This document shows positions 1 through 11,324 of a DNA stretch of 64,000 nucleotides, one piece after another; position 1 is the first letter of the stretch, and the number at the start of each line of letters is the position of its first letter. Where the stretch lies: assembly GCA_029851415.1 (NCBI GenBank), contig CM056741.1, positions 67,012,282-67,076,281 on the forward strand, read 5' to 3'. Position numbers and translations under genes: made by a program. The notes below the pieces were generated by a model, which was given only the letters and a program-made list of their open reading frames with translations, was not told the origin of the DNA and did no database searches. The stretch is from Eretmocerus hayati (lineage: Eukaryota; Arthropoda; Insecta; Hymenoptera; Aphelinidae).

Positions 1-2150
1 GAAATTGATAAGAATGAGGGCAAGTTCAGAATGTGCCTCAAAGTGGGAAATTTTGGAAATTTTTGGGGAAATTTTTAATATTTCTGTTTCTCCGAAGTCC
101 CGAAAAATTTTTGGATTTTTATTCTTTATATATTTGTCTCGTCAAGCCCCGGACAAAATCTTAAAATTTCATCTATCATATTTTCAATTAATTCGAACCA
201 TTGAGATTCTCGACGTTATCGTTTTCTTAATTCCAACGATTCCAGAAAAAATGAATTTCTAAATTGTTGTTGAAATCACTTACCTTTATGATGTCCTCTA
301 TGTATGTTCATGTCCTCGATGATATCGTGCAAGCTAACTTTGTTCTGCGTCGACTCTTGTTATACCTGCTCGACCTCATAGAGTACGTGTGTTTGCGCCG
401 GGCACAAGAAGAAGACTACAAACTGTTGAGAGAGCGCGCATCACTACGTATCCCCTCTACTCTTCTGGTGTCATGATGCTTCTCGGCACGTGTCTGTGTC
501 TGTGGCGGCGGAGACGGGGAGATTGCGGCTCCGGTAGAGAGCGTGAATGCCTGTTTCTCTAGTTGAAACTGAGGAGAATGAAGGCAAATTCAGGTTGTGC
601 TTCAGAATAGGAAAATTTTTCGGAAGAAAGACAATTTTTTATATTTTTGTTTTTTCAAAATCCCGAAAAATTTTTGAATTTTAACTTTTTATATATTTGT
701 TTCGTCGAAGCCCCGGACAAAATTTTGAATTTTCATCTATCATTACTCTAATTCATTCGAATCATTGAAATTCTCGACGTTATCGTTTTTGTAATTTCAA
801 CGATTCCAAAAAAATGGATTTTCTAATTGTTGTTGAAATCACTTACCCTTACGATGTCTTCTATATATGTTGATGTCCTCGATGATATCCTGCGAGCTGA
901 CTTTGTTCTGCGTCGACTCTTGTTATACCTGCTCTATCCTCCCATAGGGTACGTGTGTTTACGCCGGGCACAAGGAGAAGACTGCGAACTGTTGAGAGAG
1001 CGCGCATCACTAAGTATCCCCTCTCCTTTTCTGGTGTCATGATGCTTCTCGGCGCGTGTCTGTGTCTGTGAAGGCGGAGAGGGGAAGACTGCGGTTCCGG
1101 TAGAGAGCGCGAATGCCTGGGCGTTTCTGTGACTGAAACTGATGAGAATGAAGACAACATCAGGCTGTGCCTCAGAGTGAGGAATTTTGGAAATTTTTTG
1201 GAAAATTTTTTGAAGAAAAAAACAATTTTTTATATTTTTGTTTTCCCAAAATCCCAAAGAATTTTTGAATTTTCATTCTCCACATTTTCTTTTTATTGAG
1301 GGTCCGGAGAAAATTCCGAATTTCTATCCAATATATTTTCGTTCTATATTGATTTCAGAAATAACGATTAATCAAATTATTCATGGAATTACTTACCCGT
1401 ACGATGTTTTCCCTAGATGTCGATGTCAACGATAATATTCTGCAAGCTCACCTCATTATGTGTCAACTGTTTTCATACTCGCTCAACTTCTATGAGCACG
1501 TGTGTTCGCGACGGGCTTGAGAAGATGACTGCGGGCTGTTGAGAGAGCGCGCGTCACTAAGAATCCCCTTTCCTTTTCTAGTGTCACGTTGTTTGATGCT
1601 TCTCGCGCGCGTATGTGTTTTTGAAGGCAGCGAGGAGACGACTGTGGCTCTGGTAGAGAGTGCGTATGTTTGAGCGTTCCTCTAAGTGAGACTAAGAAGA
1701 ATGAAGGCAAGTTCAGGATGTGCTTCACGGTGGGAAATTTCGATAATTTCCGGAAGAATATTTTGAAAAATAAAATAATTTTTTACATTTTTGTTTTTTC
1801 AAAATCCCGAGAAATTTTTGAATTTTCATTTTTTATATATTTGTTTTGTCGAAGCCCGGAAAAATTTCATCTCTTACATTTTCTTTTTTTCTGAAGGCTC
1901 GGAGAAAATTCTGTTTTTCTATCCATTATGTTCCTATTCTATTCGAATCACTCGAACACCTTCGACTTTCCTGTTTCCACAATTCTATCGATTTCAGAAA
2001 AACGAGTAATCAAATTATTGATGGAATTATTTGCGCTTACGATGTTTTCTTCAGATGTGAATGTCCACGATGATATTGTGCAGCTCACCTCTTTCTGCGT
2101 CGACTGTTCTTACACTCGCTAAACTTCAAAGAGTACGTGTATCCGCGATG
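1..2150. repeat. Tandem array of a ~553-570 bp repeat (about four units)
   Basis: Four consecutive units begin with the same phrase (AGAATGARGGCAAGTTCAG, with substitutions) at 11, 575, 1145 and 1698, giving spacings of 564, 570 and 553 bases. Each unit carries, in the same order, a TTTTTATATTTTTG-type AT-rich block, a run resembling TACGATGTYYTC..GATGTC, a GTCGACTCTTGTTATACCTG-like segment and a GC-richer block ending in GGTAGAGAGYGYG. Small ORFs of 70-71 codons recur at the same place in units 1 and 2 (264-476 and 827-1042) and are similar in sequence, but they decay in the later units. I read them as a by-product of the repeat rather than as genes. The array may extend left beyond the window. 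Confidence 0.8.
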
Positions 2151-2384
2151 GGCTCAAGCAGGTGACATTGGTGATATTGATCTTAGTACGAAGTAAGGCC
2201 CAGAATGAAAATTTTGAGTGTCACTTGTATATTTATCCCTGTAACCAACTGAGTAATTAATTCACGTCAAATCGATGTACATCTCTTTGGCCTACTAGAA
2301 ATCACTTTATTTGAGCATAACGATATTTTACAACATCATATTTCTGAATTTCCGATAGAAAACTTCCGTATTTTTATAATTAAA
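2151..2384. other. Unique AT-rich spacer
   Basis: This short stretch lies between the tandem array and the fold-back element. I see no ORF, repeat or RNA gene in it. Confidence 0.4.
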
Positions 2385-2686
2385 CACTAGCGTTATGTTT
2401 CGCGTTGCTCGGCCTGTAAAAGTCCCCGAGAAGCGTATCAGTTCACCAAAATGCTCTCTTAAATCAAATGAAAATATGTTCTGTACCATTTTCACATATC
2501 GAGTTATATAATGATAACTTTCATGGTCTTTATGAGTTCAGACCCATGTGAGAAACCGCCGCTTAACTAAATATATAAAATTTTTGAAAAACGTACTCTC
2601 ATTTGATTTGGAAGAGCATTTTGGAAAACTAATACGCCTATCGGAAACATTTACAAGCCGAGCAACGCGAGGCATTACGCTAGTAG
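2385..2686. mobile_element. Fold-back / MITE-like element, ~300 bp
   Basis: Two arms of roughly 95 bases are imperfect reverse complements: the left arm begins ACTAGCGTTATG..CGCGTTGCTCGG and the right arm ends CCGAGCAACGCGAGGCATTACGCTAGT. Inside the arms, AAATGCTCTY..AAATCAAATGA on the left pairs with TCATTTGATTT..GAGCATTTT on the right. No ORF is present, so this fits a non-autonomous DNA element. No clear target-site duplication could be read. Confidence 0.65.
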
Positions 2687-2689
2687 TAT

Positions 2690-4220
2690 ATTATGCGGCG
2701 GGTGCTCAAAATCGTTGATCTTCACGATAACTTCGTTGGACGTCGGCGAAGAACAAAGATTTTTGGCACTCGACGGCCGACGCACAATATGTATTCGCTC
2801 CGAGATTCAGCGGAGCGCCACGTAGTGGCTGACTTTGGAAGTACAACTGGCGTACTGCTAGGGTGGCGCCATGCTGCGCCATGCCAATGACAATATTGAG
2901 CGTGCACAGCGAGGCACAGCATAGGCGCAGACGGGGTTTTCGTGAATTTAGGAGAAAACCGTAGCTTGAACCTGGTAACAGTAAGCGACAAAGTTGTTGG
3001 AAATTTAATTACGAAGATTTTGAGCTATTCTGGGTATCAATCGGAGCAATATTGGAAGATTCACGGAGCTCGAAAGAATGGATGCGAGCCCGCGGCTTGA
3101 GTGGCGGCTGCGACGCCTATGCTAAAAGCACGCCAAATCTCGAAATCGCCTCAACTAGCTCAAATTTGCTCGGATTTAGGCTCACGACCACTCAAACTCT
3201 TTGTTTTTACAAGTTCTACAACTTTCTCGTTATTGTTGCCACATTTGAGCGATGGACGATGGTTTTCGAGTTTGACCCTTACGAAGATTCGCCGTCTGCT
3301 GCACAGTACGCCAGTTGTAGTGAATGCGGTGGCCACGAGTCGCGCACAATCGCCCGTTTTGAATTTCAAAAGCGCGCGTCTCGGAGCGATATTCGCTCGT
3401 TATCGCCTACCTCGCTAACGCTCGTCCGGCTTGGAAGTGTCTCTCATATGGTATGAGCCCCTGAAATGCTTCTGTAGTTCAACAATGTAACGTTGAGATT
3501 TCATAATACAGTGGATTCGGAAAAAATAATTACCTTGATGCAAACTAGTAACTGTGATCGAGAACTATTGAGTTGGTGTAATGTTGCGCATAGTGATGTT
3601 CCTGAATCGCCAGTAAGTATCTGGGAATTTCACAACAAAAAGAAATCCTTACTCTCAGATTGCCATCGTGTCTTACTGTTGCATCTTACATTCGTTCAAA
3701 TCTGACCGTCAGATGAAAAAGAACAGCTTTTTTCTTCATGTCAGAAAATACGATAATGTCAAGAATATTCGACTTCAATCAAGGTTCGTCGTCTAAGAAT
3801 CAGGCGGATTTTGTCTCACAGGTCTTCTGCTGCATCGAGCTATGTTTACACACGTGGAACTGTTCAAAGTTGAAGACTCAATCGCTCGACGAATAATTTT
3901 GTATATGATTGTGATTTTTGTGTGTTCGCGAATCGTCAAGATCTCAATCATGGATTTTCAAGAGGTATAAAAAGTAGATGGAATTATTTTCCCATCTCTC
4001 GCAAAAGGAGTATAATCTAACCTACTATAAACATAAACATGGGTCGGTGAGCCTGAGAGTTCTGCAGTTCAGCTACAAATTATGCTTGCTGTAAGATCAA
4101 ATTCCGCTTCAGACGAAGCGCTTGCTTATTTTGAAGATTTTCATCTCACATTTGTTGCATCTTGCTCTAAGCATGAAATCAATCTGAAGGTAAGGATTTT
4201 TTTTGTAGTGTTTACCCAGT
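2690..4220. other. No gene recognised
   Basis: The longest ORF here (3052-3456, 134 codons) shows no domain or motif I recognise, and several overlapping ORFs exist on both strands. A 15-base inverted match (ACAACTGGCGTACTG near 2842 and its complement near 3304) hints at another decayed inverted-repeat element, but the rest of the arms do not align well. Otherwise I see ordinary AT-rich sequence. Confidence 0.4.
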
Positions 4221-4221
4221 T

Positions 4222-4940
4222 AGCCAGTCACAGCCCCAGTCTCAGCCTCAGCACCAACGTTAGCCCAAGACCCAGCTCCAGCCCCAGCCCAGCCTTAGCT
4301 CCAGCCTCGGCCTCAGCATCAGTCTCAGGCTTAGCCACTGCCCCAGCCATAGCCCCAGCTCCAGCCCTAGCCTCAACCCAATCTCGTCCCAAGAAACATC
4401 CACAGCCTCCAGCCTCAGCCTCAGCGTTAGTTCCAACCTCACCCTCAGCCACGCTCCAGCTTAGCCTCAGCCCTAACATTGACCCCAGCCCTAGCCTCAA
4501 CCCAAGCTCCAGCCTGAGCCACAGCCTCAGCCACGCCCTATCCACGCCCCCAGCCCCAGTTCCAGCCATAACTCCAGCCTCAGTTCCAGTCACAACCTCA
4601 GCCTTAACCATAACCCCAGCCTCAGTCAAGCCTCAGCTTCGGCCTGACCCTAGCTGAGCCTCAGCCCAATCCTCAGCCATAGCCACAGCCCCAGTCTCAG
4701 CCTCAGCCCCAGTCTCAGCCCAAGACCCAAATCCAGTCTCAACCCCAGCTCAGCCTTAGCTCCAGCCTCGGCCTCAGCATCAGTCTCAGGCTTAGCCACT
4801 GCCCCAGCTCCAGACCCAACCCCAGCACTATCTCATGCCTAGTCACAGCCACAGCCTCCAGCCTCAGAGATAGCTCCAACCTCAGCCTCGGCCACGCTCC
4901 AGCTTAGCCTCAGCCCCAACATTGGCCCAAGCCCCACCCG
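4222..4940. repeat. Hexanucleotide (AGCCYC-type) satellite, left block
   Basis: The sequence is almost entirely degenerate repeats of AGCCTC/AGCCCC/AGCCAC. There is higher-order structure: a segment around 4305-4345 (CCAGCCTCGGCCTCAGCATC and its continuation) recurs at 4762-4806. The apparent 191-codon ORF (4082-4657), rich in Ser, Pro and Ala, is a product of the hexamer period leaving all frames open, with matching ORFs on the other strand. It is not called as a gene. Confidence 0.85.
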
Positions 4941-6075
4941 CACAGCATGGAAATATTTCATAGGGAGATTCAGAGAAATATTTCAGTGTGATCTTCCGGG
5001 AATCTTGCAGGGATATTGCAAAAAATATTTCATAGTGTTTCGTTGCAATGTTTCGGAGTAATCTTCCCGGGACCTCCCGGGAATATTTCAAAGAATTCCA
5101 TCCTTAATCTTTCAGCAACCTTGCACTGAAATATTTCTGCAAGATTTGTGCAACATTTCTGAAAGATTCCATGCAATATTCTGTGAAAAAAAATATCATC
5201 GACATGTTTCTACGATATTGGAGGCAATGTTCCATTATGATGACGAATTCGCGAGATTTTGTGGGAGGATCTGCTAGGTTTCAAGGATTGCAGGATCGTC
5301 AGCGAGTACCTGGAAAATGGTTCAGACAGGATTGAATGAATATAGTGCATACAATTCTCTGATGATCGCTTTACATCAGGAAGAATCACAAGGTTTGCGA
5401 AGGTTCCCAAAATTCATCCTCTTGTTATTCTGGAGTCTTTTTTGTCTGTGCAACATCCCTTCGATTCAGGAGATGAACATTGTGTCATAGGTACGCGGTA
5501 GCCATGCAACTCAGCCGTGGAGTTTCATTCAATTTTTACGTGAAAACTGTCATGATACGAAGTTTGAGATAAGTTGTTGAGTTACCGTTATTGTATAAGT
5601 TACACTCGACAGCTTGTCATTTAGCCCAGATCATGAGAATATTGCTGGGAATAGAAACTGCTGAATCGTAGGTACCTTCGCTGTGATATAGGCTCATTAA
5701 ATTCTTAACTTGTTCAAATCCTCTTTGAATTCAGGCTAATCACGAGTCGTCGCATATAAATGAAGCCATCATAATAATAGGTTTGTGGAAGCTTTCTGAC
5801 TGATTCCGTACAGGAGATTACCTGTGGAATATTTCTTGGAAATATTCCACAGGTAATCTCCTAGAAATCTTGCAGTGAGATATTGTTGATAGATTTTCAC
5901 AAGCTTCTTAAAATCTTTCAGAGCAAAACCACGTGACGGGGTACTGCATATTAATACCAAAAACCGTTACAACCGAGGGAACAACATATTATGCTGTTAA
6001 AGTATTGCGAGGAGTAATGCTTAACGACTTGAATCTGTGGGATATGACACAAGAATATTGCGGTGGAACATTCTG

Positions 6076-6215
6076 GGAATCTTTCAGTAACATTGCAGTG
6101 GAGGATTGTAGGGATCTTTCAGAAACATTGCAGTGAAAGATTGTAGGAATCTTACAGAAACATTACAGTGGAAGATTGTAGGAATCTTCCAGGACCATTT
6201 CATTGGAAGATTCTG
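6076..6215. repeat. 35-bp tandem repeat, four units
   Basis: Four head-to-tail units of 35 bases start with GGAATCTTTCAG or a close variant and end with GAAGATTGTA. Units 1 to 3 differ from one another at only a few positions and unit 4 is more diverged. The motif is the same family as the degenerate subrepeats at the ends of the surrounding element. Confidence 0.85.
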
Positions 6216-6790
6216 TTCCCGTTAGATGTCGCATAACACACTTTAGTTCTCAAATTTAGTTCTCATAAATTATATGGTTTTTGGGAAACCATCTATCAGG
6301 AAATTTGATGGCAGCATCAAAAGATCTGTCATGTGTGATGACATACCCAGGACCGGCTATGCATAATAGTCTGTAAATGATACGTGAGGATTATTTGAAG
6401 ATGCGTGCAGGCTTTGTCGCAAGCGCTCACGATAGACGCTGATTAGTATATAAGACAGGAGGACGGCTCATCCGTTAGGTGTCGCGTACGTCGAATTAGA
6501 GTTCATAAAACCTGGATGGATCTAATATGAAGCTTTGGATTCAACGTCACAATGGAGTTGGAGTACGAGTCAGAATGATGAAGTCATGCATTAGAATGAT
6601 TAAGAAACTTATTAAGCAGAATATGGATTCCACAGACAGATCATTCACGGATATGTTTTTGTGAGATTTCATGAAATCTTGCAGAAACATTCCACTGAAA
6701 TATTTCAATGAAATGTTTCTGAAAGCTTCCCGGAATATTCCCGGCAATATTTCATGAAATCTTGCAGAAAGGTGTCTGAAATAGGACATC

Positions 6791-7748
6791 TAAGGTCAGT
6801 GTACCCAACTTTCGCCCATTAAGCCATTTTCTTAATAACTCTGGCCCATCTCAATATTTTCCAACGTACTAGCTCATTTTGAAGCTTGTCTCAAGACCTT
6901 CAAAATGAGTTGAGGTACATTCAATTTGAACCAACTGGAGCCAAACTGTTTGAATTCTCCCAAAAGGTGATTTTTGAGAGTTTACAAATGTGTGTACCCA
7001 ACTTGCCCCCATTAAGCCTTTTTCTTAACAACTTTGGTTCACTTCAACGATTTTCCACGTGCTTTAGCTCATTTTGAAGCTTGTTCAAAGACCTTTAAAA
7101 TGCACTAAACTACGTCCAATTTGGATTGATTGGAGCCGAACTGTCTCAATTTTTCTGAAATAAATGATGGAAATCGGCGATAAAGTGTTTTTATCGCCGT
7201 GCATGCACATTTGGAGCTTTTCGGTGGTTCGAAACACTATTTCTGACCCATTTTGACGTAATAAACACATTCTGAGTGGTAAAAAAGTCGTTCTGCACGC
7301 CCTTTCGAGATAAACATATGGGGGCATGTTAGGTACACTCCGATGTTGGCATTCTTGCTTACAAATCGTCTCCGTGTTTTGCACATAAAACAACTCCATA
7401 TTCAAATTTTGCAATTTTGGAAAATAGATTTTGAAGGTCTTGAAACAAGGAATCGAATGCACTAAGGCACGTCAAAATTGGTTGAACTCAAAGAATTTGG
7501 CACCGATTTTACTGAACGCAATTCCCTCGGTGCTTTCTTAGCTAAGCAATAACGAAAAATAGAAAAATCACTTTAGATTTTCTGGAGAACACAGGAATGA
7601 TTCGGGGCTGACGCAAACTACTCACTTTCTCATATTTCAACATAACAAACGTAGAAAAAAATTTCCGGGAGGCCAAGGAGTGCCCATCCCCGAGATCGGC
7701 ATATGGGGGCAAGTTGGGTACAGAGGCAAGTTGGGCACACTTACCTTA
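6791..7748. mobile_element. TA-flanked 0.96-kb DNA transposon, copy 1
   Basis: The element lies between two TA dinucleotides. It begins AGGTCAGTGTACCCAACTT and ends in the inverted form AAGTTGGG..CACTTACCT. The CCCAACTTGCCCCCAT phrase is repeated below the left terminus (near 7000) and doubled at the right end, giving subterminal repeats. Copies 2 (14436-15396, opposite orientation) and 3 (44855-45815) share the whole length. A 125-codon ORF on the minus strand (7085-7462) is matched in both other copies. No DDE transposase motif is visible, so it is probably non-autonomous. TA targets suggest the Tc1/mariner group, but the family is not proven. Confidence 0.8.
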
Positions 7749-7854
7749 TTTATTGAGGGAAGCTTTCAGTGAAATCTTTCTGTAAGATTCCCGGGTTTTC
7801 CTGAAAGCTTGCAGGAAGGTTTCTGAAAGATTCTCATGCTGTGTCTCGTGTTAG

Positions 7855-8470
7855 ACTGCAGCCTAAGCCTTGGCTTCGGCCTCAGTCCCAGCCTTAGCCC
7901 AAGACCCAGCTCCAGCCTCAGCCCAGCCTCACCCTAAGCCACAGGCCTTGCCTCATCCCCAGCCACAGGCCCAGCCTTAGCCGCAGCCATAGCGGCAGTC
8001 CCAGCCACAGCCCAGCTTCAGTCCCAGACTCAGCTTTGGCAACAGCTCCAACCTCGGACCAGCCCCAGCCCAGCATTAGCTCCAGCCTCCGCCCCAGCGC
8101 CATGCTCAGACTTAGGCACTGCCCCAGCCTTGGCCCCTGACCCAGCCCCAGCACTCTCTCATCCCTAGTCACAGCCACAGCCTCCAGCCTCAGAGATAGC
8201 TCCAACCTCAGCCTCGGCCACGCTCCAGCTTAGCCTCAGCCCCAACATTCTCCATGTAATTTGAAGCGAACACCAACGCAGCCTCCGATGTGCTGCCTTA
8301 GCTTCGGCCTCAGCCTCAGGTCCAGCCTCAGACCCAGCATCAGCTCAGCCACAGACCCAGCCTCAGCTCCACCCGTAGCCTCACATCCAGCCTCGACCCC
8401 AGCCGCAGCCCCAGCAAAAGCCTAAGCTCCATCCCCTGACCCAGCCTCGACTCCAGCCACAGCCCATCCA
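7855..8470. repeat. Hexanucleotide (AGCCYC-type) satellite, right block
   Basis: This is the same hexamer satellite as 4222-4940. A ~60-base phrase starting CAGAGATAGCTCCAACCTCA occurs almost identically at 4864-4922 and 8190-8248, so the two blocks share higher-order units. A short non-repeat insertion lies around 8250-8285. ORFs on both strands here are products of the hexamer period. Confidence 0.85.
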
Positions 8471-8559
8471 TCCAAAAGGAAAGTTTTGACTGATTGGATC
8501 TTACAACAACTGATCGGACCATCAAATCAACTAAGTAGCCCAATCCGTTCGGGTAAGTC

Positions 8560-9400
8560 AAAAACCATCACCAGCAACATCAACACGGACCCACCGGACC
8601 CACCAATTCACCGGACATGCTGACCCACCGATTCGCCGACCCATCGCTAACCCACCGATCCACCAACAACACCTGCGGGCGCCACCACAATACGTGGCAT
8701 TCGGACGGAGAAAATTGGACAGGCGCTTAATTAATTTAATTTATTGGAAGGATATTGAGAAATCTACGATTATTCACCTTGTGAATTCTATCCCAATTAT
8801 AATTTGCATCTAGATAAAAAAATAATCACTGACGATATTTCTCTCTTCAGCAATGAATAACATCTATACCCTTATTACCCATCTCGTTTGACTCAATCAA
8901 TACACTAATTCCGAAATAGTTATTTACATCCAAAGATGCAATTATACTGAAACAGACAATCATTAAAATCCATTAGATAGTAGAAACTTAAGTGACTTTC
9001 ACTGAAACACTAGAAATTTCCGCAGAAATTTCCACTGAATGTTTCACTGAAACTTCAGCGATTTTCACTGAAATTTCAGAGAAAGTTCCACTGAAAATTT
9101 AGCGACTTTCACTGAAATCCAGTGAAACGTATCTCTTGAACTTTGTTCATTTCCACTGAAATCACTAAAGTTCAAGTACATCGATCCATCCACCGACCCA
9201 TCCCCCTGACCACTAAACCCCACTCACCAACCAACCCAGCCACCCATGACCCAACCATGACCCATACGGCCACCCATCGCCCTTCACCCCCTGCCGATAG
9301 GCAACCCGAGACGCGAGATGCTGACGGACAAATTTTGGCTGGGCTTTTAATTATTTTAATTTTGTTTACTCTAATAAAAAAATCGAGACTCTGAACATGA
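8560..9400. repeat. Imperfect duplicated unit with CCACCGACCCA and TTTCACTGAAA repeats
   Basis: Two blocks rich in CACCGACCCA-type motifs (8590-8690 and 9180-9300) are each followed by a similar phrase, GACGGA..AAATT..TGG then a CTTTTAATTA-like run (8714-8750 and 9325-9366). Between them, 8990-9165 is dominated by palindromic TTTCACTGAAA repeats. This looks like a decayed tandem duplication of about 600 bases. The two overlapping ORFs (9143-9394 plus, 9172-9411 minus) are shadows of the repeat. Confidence 0.5.
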
Positions 9401-9442
9401 CTTTTAGGCACTCGTAACGAAATAGTATATTTCGCACCGAGT

Positions 9443-9537
9443 TCATGAGGTTTTAGCTTGCTTCCGAGCGACAGCTTTCGACCCGAGCCGGAGGCGAGGG
9501 TTGAAATGATCGCTCGGAAGCGGGGAACCTCATATGC
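9443..9537. repeat. Short inverted repeat
   Basis: CATGAGGTTTTAGCTTGCTTCCGAGCGA is followed about 30 bases later by its imperfect complement TCGCTCGGAAGCGGGGAACCTCATATG. Flanking copies of GGCACTC and TTCGCA suggest that it belongs to a slightly larger fold-back spanning roughly 9400-9575. Confidence 0.55.
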
Positions 9538-9582
9538 GAGGCGCGAAAGTTATTATTCGCAATTTTGTAGGCACTCAAACAT

Positions 9583-11320
9583 CGGAAAATTGCGAAAAAT
9601 TTTTTTTGGAAATTTTTCAACGCCCTCCATGCATGGGCCTGAGAGCCCATAAAAGATCCATTTAAAGCCCCTTTTTAGCCTATTTTGGAAAAATCATAGC
9701 TCCGATTAGACTCATTTTTTGAAGTTATGAGAAAACAATAGCCCAAGATTGATTATTGAGCTTAGCGACTTGTAGGAGCTATTTGCTGAGAGCGGATTCT
9801 AGCAATTTTTGGATCTGCTTCAAAGTGATCTATAGCTCCTACTAGACAAGTGATAATTGACTTTTACTAGTAATAATTTTAAAGGTCTTGAAAGAACCTA
9901 CAATTTGACTACTGGTAAGAGTCGATTATTGCACTCTTCATAGGAGTTACAGTCGATACAAGTTGAGCAGTTGGGTGAAAATGCCAAACTTTGAGCTCAA
10001 TTGAAAATTTTTCTTTTCTTTCGACCCCAAACCTGTGTAAATATGTTTTCAGTACAAATACCATGAATTAGAACAATAATCTGGGCCATTCAATTCTCGA
10101 TTTTATTCAGCCAATTTAAAACAACCTTTTTTGACTTAATACCTTACACGTATGGCTCGCATATGCTTTCATCCGAACAAATGTGCACCAACCTGGGTCG
10201 GATTACTCCCCGAAGTACCCCCAAACATGTAGGAAATCTTCCGAATCCTGAGCGAGATGCGGTCTCGAGGTTCTATTTACGAGTCAAATATGGTCATTAA
10301 TTCGTCTGCTTGGACGCAGGTGAGCGTGAGAGGCGAGGTGAGAGGGATTTTACTCATTTTATCTCACAAATCAGATGTGCGTCTAGGAAAAGGATCCAAA
10401 TATGTTGTTCTGACTCAAAATGACCATCTCAACACGATCTGGGGGTCAGTTTGGCTCTAAAAGATTGACACTTGCTCTCAGACTATAGAGACCACTTTAA
10501 TGACATGTTTTTTAGTGGAGTGGCTTCGGAAGATAGAATTATTAAAATCCATCTCACGCTCAACTGCGTCTAAATAGACGAATTGATGACCATAATTTGA
10601 CTCATAAAATTGAACTTTCAGACCGCATCTGAATCTAGTCTCGCCTCCGGAAGTTTTTCTACATATTTGGGTGTACTTAGGGGACATTTGTTCAGATGGA
10701 AGCATATGCGAGCGATATGCGTGAGGTAGTTTCTATCAAAAAAGTCAAAAATGGGTGTTTTAAATTGGCTGAATAAAATCGAGAATCGAATCGCCCACCC
10801 AGATTATTGTTCTAATTGATATCGACAAACATATTCGCACAGGTTTGGGGTCGAAAGAAAAATACCGATTTTTTTCAATTGAGCTCAAACTTTGGCATTT
10901 TCACGAAACTGCTCAAGTTGTATCGACTGTAACTCGTATAAAGAGTGAGATAATCAACTTTTATCAGTGGTCAAATCGTAGGTTTTTCCAAGACCTTTAA
11001 AATGATTACCAGTAAAAGTCGATTATCACTTGTCTAGTAGGAGCTAGATTACTTGGAAGCAGGCCCAAAACTCGCTCAATTCCGCTCTCAGCAAATAGCT
11101 CCTACAATAAGTTGCTAGGCTCAATAATCAATCTTGAACTGTTTTTTTCTTAAAAGTTCTTACTCTTAAGGAAGAAAATGCACCCAAATACGTTAGAAAA
11201 GTTGAGTCTAGTCGGAGCTATGGTTTTTCCAAAATAGGCTAGAAAGGGCCTTAAATGGATCTTTTATGGGCCCTCAGGCCCATGGGGGGCTTCGGAAAGT
11301 TTCCAAAAAAAAATTTTCGT
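9583..11320. mobile_element. 1.7-kb fold-back element (long palindrome)
   Basis: Arms of about 850 bases (roughly 9583-10450 and 10480-11320) are diverged reverse complements. Examples are CCCATAAAAGATCCATTTAA near 9648 against TTAAATGGATCTTTTATGGG near 11252, and GGAGCTATTTGCTGAGAGCGG near 9774 against its complement near 11080. The arms also share the GCATATGCTTYCATC..GAACAAATGT segment. No transposase is recognisable in either arm. Arm divergence argues against a recent insertion. Confidence 0.75.
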
Positions 11321-11324
11321 TCTA

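Larger units (their letters stand above)
4941..7844. mobile_element. Foldback-like composite element 1 (2.9 kb) splitting the hexamer satellite
   Basis: The left end reads CACAGCATGG followed by degenerate GGAAATATTTC/GGAATCTTGCAG subrepeats. The right end (7755-7844) carries the same subrepeats in reverse orientation and ends ATGCTGTGT. Hexamer satellite abuts both sides, which suggests that the satellite was interrupted by insertion. The interior includes more ATATTTC-type patches (5780-5900, 6640-6780), a clear 35-bp tandem repeat (6076-6215) and a complete TA-flanked transposon (6791-7748). Short-subrepeat inverted ends are reminiscent of Drosophila FB/Galileo elements; that family assignment is inference. 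No transposase is visible. Confidence 0.55.

Noticed and set aside
3052..3456. 134-codon plus-strand ORF
   Set aside because: No recognisable motif, overlapping ORFs in other frames, and no splice or promoter context.
4082..4657. 191-codon Ser/Pro/Ala-rich ORF
   Set aside because: It reads a hexanucleotide satellite in which a period divisible by three leaves frames open on both strands; matching ORFs occur at 4228-4629 and 7918-8205 on the minus strand.
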